Positions 13,601 to 25,100 of a DNA stretch of 64,000 bases are shown piece by piece. A program made the translations under genes and the position numbers. Where the stretch lies: NCBI GenBank assembly GCA_004143645.1, contig RXPK01000157.1:288423-352422 (forward strand), in the 5' to 3' direction. Position 1 is the first letter of the stretch. Each line of letters begins with the position of its first letter. The DNA comes from Protaetia brevitarsis. Lineage: Eukaryota; Arthropoda; Insecta; Coleoptera; Scarabaeidae. The notes below the pieces were generated by a model. That model ran no database searches, was not told the origin of the DNA, and was given only the letters and a program-made list of their open reading frames with translations.

Positions 13601-16600
13601 CTTGTTGACAAACATGCTCCTCTGAAAACAGTCCGATTAACTAAACGTAGAGCACCGTGGCTTACAGATGTTTTAAAAAATTTAATCACTCTTCGCAAAA
13701 AAGCTCTTTCCAAGTTTAAGCATACCAGGTCTCGTGAGGACTGGGACGCATATAAAGACATAAGGAATTATACTACAACAGCGATTCGTCAGGAGAAGAA
13801 AGCGTACTTGGAGTTTGTCAGTAAACAAAATAATTCCAAATTATTGTGGAGGACATTATCTGATTTTAGAATTTCTCGGAAACGGAACCGCAGTAACGTC
13901 CCGGATCACTTGCGGATCCCAGATCAAATCAACAACTATTTTGCTTCATTTTGTAAAAATTCACAGCCGGCACGCGAAGCGCTCCAGTACTATGAAACTC
14001 ATAGATTTAATGCTGTTAGCTCTTTTAGCTTCCATTTCATTAACACCACTGATGTATATAAATATATATCCAAAATTAAATCCACGCTTTTGGTGCTGAC
14101 GGCATTAATATTTTAATGTTAAAACTTTGTTTGCCTGAGATCGCTGAATGCATAAGATACCTGATTAATACATGTTTTTATACCAACAAAATCCCAGATA
14201 TTTGGAAAAAATCAATTATTATACCTCTATGTAAAACCAATAATCCCTCCGATTACAGTCATTTACGACCGATAAGTATTTTATCTGCACTTTCCAAGAT
14301 TCTCGAAAAAGCTATGAGTGAGCAAATTTATGCGTATGTGGAATCAAACAATATTCTGCCGGCAGTGCAGTCGGGCTTTAGGAGGCACCACAGTACGGTG
14401 AGTGCACTCGCAAGGGTGACTAATGATATAATTTCTGCTTTGGACCGAGACGACATTACAGTTTTAACTTTACTGGATTACACAAAAGCATTCGACACTA
14501 TTGTTACGTTTTTCCGTTCTTAAAACGTTGTCGGGGTTTTAGAAAAACACACAGGCGATATATTTAGATTCACTTATTCTATTAACACAATTACGGTAAT
14601 TAAAATCTATTAAAAATGCTTATTAACTATATCACTTAACCACTAATGTCTTTATTTATGTAAACGATATTTATATTACATGTACTAGTTCAATCGCGAC
14701 CGCACTATCGAACTCGTATCGATTGACTGCCTCCTGGCCAACCCGACGCGTTATTTATAGCTGGCGCGAACGTCCAGATTGTTCGAGACCCTTCTAGAAC
14801 GTCCTCGAAGATTCTGGAGAATATTCTCGAATCTTCGACCCGGTGCTGCCCTCTGTTATTCGTCGTAGGTAGTTCTTCTTCCGCTATGCTAGCGCCATCT
14901 AGGGACGCCTACCGGAACCGCCAGTTGAAAAGTTGGCGCTCGTTACACTGCTCCTCCTTAGATCTGTTCCGTCCCGGAACAGGAACTATCACCTCCATGA
15001 AGATACGAACAGTTCTCTCCATTCCTACACGACGAGGTCCGGAAGAAATAGCACGCTACCGTCCGTCGCCTCCCTTCTGCTGACCGGGGTTGTAGCTGCA
15101 TACTAGGAACTCTATTCCAGTATATCGGAAAATTTCTTCGAGCATGTTCCTTACGACCCTCCAGTCCAAGCCATCCAATCCACAGCCTATTTTTGGCACC
15201 CTGATCTTATTGATCTCCAGCTCCAACAGCTGCTCTCTTAAACTTATCAGGCTGTCCCACATCGTCCGGTAGGTTGGCTTGCCAACTGAGGCTTCTTTGG
15301 TCACCAAGTAGAATAAAGGCCGTTTCTTTCCTGGCAAGTGCAGAGCCTTGCCCACCTCAGGGTTCTGGCTTCGGAGATCTTGGACACCACCAAATTTCTT
15401 CTTGAAGACGGTAGCTATCCCCTTGCCCATTCTTAAATCTTGGGCAACACAATGTGCTAACGCGCACCCTTCAGGAGCCAAAAACAAATCCTCCTGAATC
15501 TCCGTTGTTACCCATGACGCACTTTGCGGCCATTCCCATACTTGTCCATGAACTCCTCATAGCTGAGTTCTTCTTCGGGGAGTCTACAAACTCGGACCAT
15601 CTGCTCGTCCTCTTGATTGTCCCCAAGATAAGGAGCTAGGCGATTAAAATGCACCACTCTTGCTTTACCATTTGGTTTCTTTCTGATGCGATAGATGACG
15701 TCATTAATTCGCTTTATCACTTCGTAAGGCCCGTCCCACGATCGTTGCAGCTTAGGTGAGAAGCCTCGACGTCGCTGAGGATTGAACAGCCAGACCAGGT
15801 CTCCAGGCTGATATCCGCCTTCATTCGCTCTGATGTCGTAGTGTTCTTTCATGCGGTCACTTGCTTCATGGATATTCGCCCTCACCGATCGTGAATATCA
15901 TCCATTCGCCTCCGCAAGTTCGAAACATAGTCATCTCCAACTACTTCTTCATTGGGTTTAAAGCCGAACTTAAGATCGCATGGTAAGCGCAGTTCTCGTC
16001 CAAAAAGCACACTAGATGGACTTTGGCCAGTGGTTTCGTGGACCGATGCTCTATACGCCAGCAAGAATAGATGTAGTTGCTGGTCCCAATCTCGCTGGTG
16101 GTCTGCGACAACTTTTGATAGATACTTGATAACTGTCCTGTTCATGCGCTCCACCATGCCATCTGATTGCGGGTGCAAGGCAGTTGTTCGGGTCTTGCGA
16201 ATACCCAATATTTTGCACATCTCTTGAAACACTGCTGATTCAAAATTCCGTCCCTGTCGGAGTGAAGTTCAAGCGGCACACCAAACCGACTGAAAAGTTC
16301 TTTAACTAAAGTCTCAGCCACTGTAACAGCTTCCTGATTTGGTAATGCGTAAGCTTCCACCCATTTGCTGAAGTAGTCTACTGCAACCAAGATGTATTTA
16401 TTTCCAAATTCCGTCGTGGGAAATGGTCCGGCAACATCAATCGCAATCCTTTCAAAAGGACTGCCAACGTTGTATTGCCTCATAGGGGCCCTCTTCCTTT
16501 GGGAAGGGCCATTGGCAGCGGCGCAAGTTGTACATCTCCGGCACCAGTCTTTCACGTCATTCTTACAATTAACCCAATAGAATCGCTCTCTGACCTTCTC

Positions 16601-19600
16601 TATAGTCTTGCGGACTCCAAGATGCCCTCCCGATGTTCCATCATGAAGAAGTTTTAAAACTTCGGGAATTCTTGCTTTCGGAACCACAATCTGAAGTCTG
16701 CTATTGGTCCCAGCTTCGTCTTCTAACACTCGTCTGAGAAGACCATTTTCCATTACCAAAGAGCCCCACTGAGCCCAATACGATTTTAGCTCTCGCGAAT
16801 ATGGTGCTACCGTTTCCCAGTTAGGCCGCGCTTCTTGCATCTTCCATCTCCATCACACGCTTCAAAACTTCGTCAGACTCCTGGTCAGCTCGGATTTGGT
16901 CTTCAGTTCCATCTATCATCTATGACAGTAGTCCTCAAGCAGGTTGCTTCATTTTTCTCTTCGGCACGACAGCAGTGCGTACAACCCTTGGAACAGGGTC
17001 TCCTCGATAGTGCGTCAGCGTTTCGATGACTGGTTCCAGGCCGATGTTCCGAATCAAATCATACTCTTCCAAGACGCTCTATCCATCTGGCAACCTGCCC
17101 TTCCGGATTCTTGAAGCGTAGCAACCACATCAATGCCGCATGGTCGGTTCTTAACAAGAACTTTCCTGCCATAGAGATATTTATGAAAGTGCTCTATAGA
17201 CTTAACTACGGCCAACAGCTCTCTCCTGGTCACACAATAGTTGCGTTCCGGTCGACAGCACTTTGCTGAAGTAACCGAGCACTTTTTCGTGGCCATCTTG
17301 AACTTGGGACAACACCGCCTCCGATGCCCACGTTGCTGGCATCAGTATCCAAAATGAATTTTCCTTCAGCCTGTGGATAGCACAAGATGGCGCAGTGGTC
17401 AGCATCTGTTTCAATTCTTCAAAGGCATCCTGGCAGCTCTTCTCCCAGACGTAGTCTCTGCCCTCTTCAGTTAGTCTCGTGAGAGGCTTGGCGATGTTAG
17501 CAAATCCAGGAACGAATCGTCGGTAATAAGTGCAGAGCCCAAGAAAACTTCTTATTTCATGCTTGTCCTTCGGAACCGGCCAAGACTTGACCGCTTCTAT
17601 CTTCCCTGGGTCAACCGACACTCCATCCTCTGATACTCGTGGCCGAGGTAGTGCACTTGCTTCTGGAACAGGTGCACTTTTTGGGGTTAAGCTTCAAATT
17701 CGCTCCTTTCAATCGCTGAAATACTTGCTCCAAATTCTTCAAATGGTCCTCAAAAGATTTTCCTAAGACAATTATATCGTCGAGGTATACCAAGCAAGTT
17801 TCCCAGGATAGTCCTCTCAGTACGTTTTCCATCAATCTTTCAAACGTCGCGGGAGCATTACATAACCCAAATGGCATGACGTTAAATTGCCACAATCCTG
17901 TCCCGATCGTAAACGCCGTCTTCTCCTTATCCTTTGCCTCTACTTCGACTTGCCAATAACCACTCTTCAGGTCGAGGGTCGAAAATACCTTACACCACCC
18001 TAGGTGTCTAAAGTGTCATCGATTCTGGGCAAAGGATAACTTGTCCTTCTTGGTTACATTATTTAGTTGTCGATAATCTACGCAGAACCTAGTTGAACCA
18101 TCCTTCTTCTTCACCAGTACCACTGGAGAAGCCCATGGACTGTTCGATGGTTCAATTACGCCATCCTGCTCCATATCCTGTATAATTTGTTCTGCTTCGG
18201 CTCGTTTCGCCAATGGCAATCTTCTGGGGGCTTGGCGGATCGGCTGGGCATCTCCAGTGTCTATTCGATGTCGTACAACATTAGTCCTGCCCCTCGTGTT
18301 CCGGTCTTCTGCTTGGAAAAGATCTTGGTAGCGTCCAAGCAGCTGTTTCACGGTATGGCGTTGATGTGTTGTCAAATCCTTGCAAGACAAGTCAATGAAG
18401 TTATTCAACCATCTAGGAAGCGGATCTGGAGTTGTTGTTACGCCATCCTCTTGTTGACAATCGACGACACACTAGCACAACTTCCCAAGGTACGCCCTTC
18501 CTCAGCTTTACTGGATAACTATTGACGTTCATCAGTCGGACGGGCAATTTTCCTCCAGCTTGTATCACTGCCTTAGCAACCAGTATTCCACGACCTTGAC
18601 CGCTAATCGCTCCGGTCCAGCATTAAAACTTGCCCTTTGGAATATCTCCACTCACGCTCGCTTCCACAATGGTTTACTGCGGCTCGCCACAGTTACTTCT
18701 TCTGCCAACACTACGCAGGCCGACATATTCTTGCTATGGTTAAGAATAACTTCTTCTTTGCCAACCTTCAACACTCCTGCTTGCAAGTTCAGTTTGAAAC
18801 CAAATTCTGTCATTATGTCCATTCCGAGGATTACGTCTTGTTCTATATCTGCAACTACTACACGATACTGGAATGCAGTATCACCAATACGGAAGTGGGC
18901 CATCGTCTCCCCCAACACATTGACTGTTTGCCCAGTTGCCGTACGTAGCGTCCACCTGGTTGGATATATCCGGTTCGTCCTTCCCACTGCTTCCGGCCGA
19001 AGAATTGTCATTGTTGCACCAGTATCTAGCAGTAAATCTCTCGGTTCCCCATTCACATGCCCATACACGACGAGGCTGCTAGGTCTACATCCCACTGAAG
19101 CAACAATCACTGGTGTTACTGGGGCATCAGCTACATAGGTCGACGTTCGCCTCTTCCCGTCGGCCCATTTTAGTTTTCCGTCGGCTTTGGTTTTCGTGCA
19201 TCGTCTTCCTGGTTGCCTAATTTGCACGGATTCCATTTTCGTCATCAATTCCGTCATCTTTTTCGTTATCATTTCGTCTAATTTCGTCATATTCCTTTTA
19301 AGTGTTCTTCTTCCTCGTGACTCCCTAGAACACGACGCGAGCATGTCTTTGACCGATTGCTTCACGGCTTCAAAATCTAATGCTTCAGCTAAAGCCTGGT
19401 TCCACGTTTGCGGGTGAGCGAGCTTTACTGCCTGTTGAGTATCCCTATCAAGCAGGCCATCCAGGAATTTTTCCACAGCGAAAGTCTCACACACATCTTC
19501 TGGTACCGTTGGGTACGCACTCTTAACCAGACGAACGATATCAGCTCCATACTCCTGTAAAGTCTCGTCTGACCTCTGGCAACGATTCTTCAACTGCAAG

Positions 19601-22091
19601 CGATATATTGGCTGCAGATGTTTATTACCGAAACGCATCTCCAGATGATTAAGTAGCGTTTGGTAATTTTGTCGCTTCGACGAAGGAATAGCCTGGAGTA
19701 CCTTCAAAGCATCGCCGCGCAGAGTATTGATAGCATGGCTGCTTGTAGCTTCCGTCCAGCCATATACCGTAGCCATTGTATCCAGCAGCGTCAAAGTCTT
19801 CCAAGGGCGTCTTTCCGTCGAATGTTGGCAGGTCACATTTACTTTGAACCGCACAGATGGGCACTGTATTTCTTGGTTCCATCTGGCTGCTTCCCGCATT
19901 GGTAGAATTTCGAATTTCATCCGTTTTCGGTATGGCCCCAGAATAAATTTTGTTCTAGCACCTTAATGCGACCGTCCAATTCTTCAATCATTCTAGATAT
20001 TTCTTCTTGGAATTTTCTAGAATTTTCTATAACTTTCTGAGAATTTTCTAGAACTTTCTCTACTAAATTGCGAGAATTTTCCATATTTTTCTCTTCCATG
20101 TTTCTAAGTTTCACTAGAAGTTCGCCATTACCACCAGATACTTCAAACAAATATGTCTCAGGATCTTCACCAGCTGCTTCTATTGCTCTTCGTAATCTCG
20201 ACTGAAGCTCGGCCTTCCTTCCACTCGTATCTTCATCCCTTTCCTCTAATTCCTGTTTGAGATCTACCACTTTCAAGTCCACTAATTTACAGTATTTCGC
20301 CGCCATTGTTTCTAATTAAACACTATTAGTCCACTAATATATCGCCAAATACCCCACACCTGACACCAATTGTTACGTTTTTCCGTTCTTAAAACGTTGT
20401 CGGGGTTTTAGAAAAACACACAGGCGATATATTTAGATTCACTTATTCTATTAACACAATTACGGTAATTAAAATCTATTAAAAATGCTTATTAACTATA
20501 TCACTTAACCACTAATGTCTTTATTTATGTAAACGATATTTATATTACATGTACTAGTTCAATCGCGACCGCACTATCGAACTCGTATCGATTGACTGCC
20601 TCCTGGCCAACCCGACGCGTTATTTATAGCTGGCGCGAACGTCCAGATTGTTCGAGACCCTTCTAGAACGTCCTCGAAGATTCTGGAGAATATTCTCGAA
20701 TCTTCGACCCGGTGCTGCCCTCTGTTATTCGTCGTAGGTAGTTCTTCTTCCGCTATGCTAGCGCCATCTAGGGACGCCTACCGGAACCGCCAGTTGAAAA
20801 GTTGGCGCTCGTTACACTATCAATCATGATTTGCTTATCTCTAAACTTAATTTCTTTGGATTTGATTTGGACTCTCGGAAATTGCTCGCTTCTTTTCTGA
20901 AAAATAGAACTCAAAGGGTTTCTCTTGGCGACTGCCTCTCGGCTGAAGTGGAGGTTGGTGGCGGCTGTCCGCAGGGCTCCGTAATCTCCCCTATATTATT
21001 TATCATATATACTGCCGATTTTCATACAAATTTGAAATTTTGCACCCCGCATTTTTTTGCAGACGATAGTCAACTTTACTGCAGCTTTAATGTTAATCGA
21101 TTGCACCAGAGTGTTTGATGCTATTAACGCAGACATAGAAAGATTGGTCAACGTATCTCAAAACCATTGCCTACAAATCAATAGTGCGAAGTCGTCCGTG
21201 ATTGTCTTTTCCAAACGACGACATGGGGCCGTGGATGGTGTCGCCATTAAGGTTGAGGGGAGTATTTTACAAATTACAGATACAGTTAAGAATTTAGGCC
21301 TCACGATAGATAACAAACTTAGATTTAAACAGCATGTGAATAACTGTATTCGAAAGTCTTTTGCAACATTAAAATGTCTCTATGCTAGTAGGAAGTTAAT
21401 GAATACTAAGCTTAAAACTTTACTTTGCACCTCACTAGTATTGTCGATCTTTGATTACGGCGACATCGTCTACGGCCCGTGTCTTGATTCTGCAACGTCT
21501 TTAAAAATACAAAGAATTCAGAATCTCTGTACTAGATTCATCTTCAACTTGAAGCGGAGAGATCACGTGTCTCTCTGATTGGTCGGCCGGTTGGTTGAGA
21601 ATGGATAGCCGTAGAGAGCTGCACCTGTGTATGTTTGTTCATGGGGTCTTGATGAGGGGTTCGCCTGGGTATATCACGGAGTTGCTGATTGCTAGGGGCA
21701 TGGTTCATGATAGGGATCTGCGTCATGTTGCTGGTCTAACTGTACAGCAACATCGTTATGCAATATTCACCAGATCTTTTTCCTATGCATCTGCCAAATA
21801 CTACAATGCCATTCCGCACAGTTTTAAAAATCTCAACATCATTTCCTTCAGACAACACGTTAAAAAACTATTCCTGCAGAGACAGACACCTCACGTTGGC
21901 TGAACGCTTATGTGTGCTACGGTATATCGATACAGCTTAATCAGGTTTCTTTTCTCTATGTTACTATTTTTTTCCCTTAACGCCATTTATTTATTTAAAC
22001 ATTTATACATGTACCTAAGGTTGAGTAGAACAGCTAGGCTGGACTCCGCCTTGATTGGATGTTTGTAAGTCAATTTTCCAATAAAGACCAT

Positions 22092-22122
<31 letters not shown>

Positions 22123-25100
22123 TTCTAAATGAAGCCGTCTATTCAAGAGTTCTTTTTTTTGTTATGTATTTTTTGTTTCATTGGTATTCCTAAAGGAAAC
22201 GCCGCCACCGAAACTGGGATTTGTTTATTCTATACATAAACCTTTTTCTCTCTATATATTTATTTTTCTGTTTAAATTTCTAGTCGCTACCTTTGATCGC
22301 AGTAATATACATAATTAAGCGATTTATGGCTATGATAAGTGAATACGTCTTCCGAAAGTTGCATTTACAATCAAGAAATTTTAAAATTCTGAATTGCTGG
22401 TGTCCCGATTTTTCCTGTGAGAAGTGTACCTACTTATAAATATATGAATACATTGGGTTTTAACGAGTTTTCCTTCGAGTTATATAATTACTATCTTTAC
22501 TTAATAAGTATCCTGCAGAAGTAAATTTTCTGTTTTGAAATATTTCCGAAACTGATGCCATTTACAAGATCACGGCCTGCTTGATGAGTTTGACAGTTTG
22601 CTTTATACGGCCTGTCGAATCATGAGTTGTACGTGTTCACCACTGGCGCCACTTACCGAACTTTCTTGGGAAAAATGTTTATCCTTAGGTTGGCAAGATT
22701 GCGACAGACTTATTATATTATATTAATTATATATTTAAATTTTTGCAGAATAAACGATACAAGCGACGACGAAGGAAACAGCAGCGACTGGTCCATACAA
22801 GAAGACAACAATTCATCTAATGCTCGAACAGAAGAAATTATCTCACCTAAATTTCTAGAAAGCCCCGCGAGATTTAAGACGGATCTATGCAGACACACGC
22901 CTAGTCAAGATTCGTGTTGTTCAAACGACACTCTGTTTAACGTAGAGGAATTGAATGGAGGATTAAATGACAAAATAACATTGGAGCCAATATTCAATTT
23001 AACAATTCATTTGGATAATTCGGTAGACTCTACTGAAAATGAAGGCAGCGATAGTAAATACACTGATTGCAATGTAGAATCTCAACAAACGCTAAGTCCA
23101 GGAAATGTGGAAATTAGCGTCGTTCAGGAGACAGAACAAAATCTGCCTGAGCTACCTGTAATAAGAACGGAGCATAATTATATACTGGATTTTCTTGACA
23201 ATGAACGTTATAGCGAAATGCATATGAGTCTTGACGCAGGGGAAGAGATATCTTCAACATCTGATATGTATTTAACAGTGAGTGAAAATACGTATAGTTT
23301 CGGACAAAACGTTGCTCCTCTAAATTCACCTGAAGATAGACCGTGGAAAGAATTGCAGGCATCGTTTAGGGATTGTGATCAAGGTAAGTTTAGCTTCCAT
23401 TGAGTAAGAGTTAAGATTAAAGTTGAAAATTGAATTGCGATTTGAAGAGTAATTCCAATTCGCTTCTGCCGACTGTTGTATTGCGAACTCATGAGGCTAA
23501 GTTCTCGCACTGTAAATAACAGCCACCGTACTCTAAGTATTTTGAAACATCATAGTTTGGTGGCTACTCATATCTATACCAAGAAAAACACATATATGCA
23601 CGAGGCACTTTACAAACGATTTATCTTGTTGAACATTCGACCTCCATAAAAAGGGTACATTAATATTGAAATAAAATGTTCTTTTATCCCAGATAACAAT
23701 TTAAGGTTTACACAAGCTTTTTTAAGGTTGTCCCGACAAAGGGAGAAAACTTGTCATGGACAAGGGTGTAAGCTTGCTGCAAGGTTTTGAGAAGGTTGCT
23801 AGTTTACACAGGACAAGGCTTTTTCATAAGCTTGTTGAGCCAAGCTTTAGAGAAAGCCTGTACAGCCTGATAAAAGCTTGCAACAATCAAAACAAAATAG
23901 GAATTGGGTATTAATTTCTTCTTTTCTTGGTTTTTAGATCATAAAGGTACATTAACAACGATGTTTCGTTTTAATTTCAAAAGCTTTTTCAGAATGCATG
24001 TAAAAATATAAATTGTAAATGGTGTAAATTATAAATAAGTTTTTTGTTTAATAAATGACAAAATCATAATTCAAAATTCATAGTAAACCAAAAACATTGT
24101 TTACTATGAATTTTGAATATATTTTGTGTTGTTTCAAAATAGTATGTTTTGATTATTTGTTGTTAGTAGAATATGAAAAATTGAATTTTGTAATTAAATA
24201 GATCTTTAAAAATATCATATTATAAGTGAGATTTTACACCCTCCACGTTTCCATATGTGAGTCTATTGAAAAGCATGTGCAGATAAACTGAGTTTGCCTC
24301 AGAAGTGGTGGGAACGTTCAAATTTGAAAAGCGGTAAAATCATTTGAAGTTTTGATAAGTTTAGGTTAAGTGGTAGGCCCCTAGAGGAAAAAAGCAACCA
24401 AGATATAAATAAATAAATACAATACAATCCACGATAACGAACAGCGTATATATGTCATAGAACAACGCACAGCTAAATGATCCAACATGAACAAGCAGTA
24501 CCACACTAACAAATTTGAATAAAACTAATAAAGCTGGTGGTGAGGCGTATGCGAGTATGAACCCGTTTCGTTTACAACTAAGTCTGCTGAGTTTGTAGTG
24601 AGTAGCTCAGCTCGCATCACTTTAAGTGAGCTGAGCCAGGCGCCAAAAGGAACGCTACACTTGTCACAACGTTGCATTAACCTTTTACTGTTAAGCTTGT
24701 CTCGACAATGCAAAGTAAAGCAAGTGACAAGCTTGTCGTAAGCTTACATGTTATCTGGGATGCTATTCAATATTAATGCATTTTGATAAAACAAACATTG
24801 CTAGCAAACATTCGGTATTTTAAATATCAGAACTACCATTTTTAACCCTTCCTTTAGTCGTTTAATAACTATTTTTTTATATAATACGTAGATCCAAATC
24901 AAATATTACTACATCTAATATCCTGTTTTTTTCAAATTTGTTACCAAAAATGAAATATTGTCAAGTGAAAACGTCAAAGAAAACTGACAACCTGTTAAAC
25001 AGCGTAACACCCAATAAAGAAAACTTATTAATGTAGGAAATATGAAGTCTTCATTTATTTGTTTTGTTAAATTAGGTGAAGTGGAAGAATTAGAAGACTG

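Larger units (their letters stand above)
14502..20816 (-). mobile_element. Ty3/gypsy LTR retrotransposon with a macrodomain
   Basis: This 6,315-bp element is flanked by two 446-bp LTRs that read identically by eye, and by a 4-bp target duplication CTAT (14498-14501 and 20817-20820). On the minus strand the order is LTR, primer site, SAP-containing gag, capsid, protease (LLDTGAT), RT (YLDD), RNase H, integrase, then a TARG1/OARD1-type macrodomain, polypurine tract and LTR. The protease-RT-RNaseH-integrase order is that of Ty3/gypsy. The gag and pol frames are broken in several places. Identical LTRs imply a recent insertion. It lies antisense to LMTK, in an intron, inside the LINE RT. Confidence 0.92.
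12995..22116 (+). mobile_element. Non-LTR retrotransposon (Jockey/CR1-like LINE), 5'-truncated and broken
   Basis: It carries the 3' part of an apurinic-type endonuclease (about 13085-13608: VYRAPS, CLGDLNINL, SDH) and reverse transcriptase in two parts. The N-terminal part of RT (about 13620-14500) contains LRPISILSALSKILEK and SGFRRHHST. The C-terminal part (about 20821-21903) contains GCPQGSVISP and FADDSQLY. Several frameshifts break the frame. The 3' end has CCAATAAAG near 22077 and finishes in a (TTA)n tract, typical of LINE tails. The gypsy element sits inside the RT. It was inserted into the right arm of the foldback element. The clade is inferred from the RT and endonuclease style. 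Confidence 0.8.
11505..22431. mobile_element. Foldback element with long inverted arms, split by later insertions
   Basis: The left arm runs from about 11505 to 12310. Its inverted copy runs from about 12490 to 12994 and resumes at 22117-22431. Both outer ends share AGGTACACTTCTCACAGG / CCTGTGAGAAGTGTACCT. Put together, the arms are about 800 bp each with clear but imperfect identity, around a loop of roughly 180 bp. The right arm is interrupted exactly where the LINE begins and ends. The arms have no coding capacity, so this is a non-autonomous palindromic element older than the insertions within it. Confidence 0.75.
9816..22748 (+). other. Transposon-inflated LMTK intron (12.9 kb)
   Basis: The donor AAAAG|GTACCA at 9816 and the acceptor TTTTGCAG at 22748 join in frame and give PKRINDTSDDEG. 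The intron holds an inverted-repeat element (10228-10858), a split foldback element (11505-22431), a LINE (12995-22116) and a gypsy element (14502-20816). All gypsy coding frames run antisense to the host gene. Without the insertions the intron would be roughly 2-3 kb. Confidence 0.85.

Noticed and set aside
15508..15556. Classical -1 slippery heptamer linking integrase and macrodomain frames
   Set aside because: The overlap contains no convincing X XXY YYZ heptamer, so programmed frameshifting here is unsupported; an indel is the simpler explanation.
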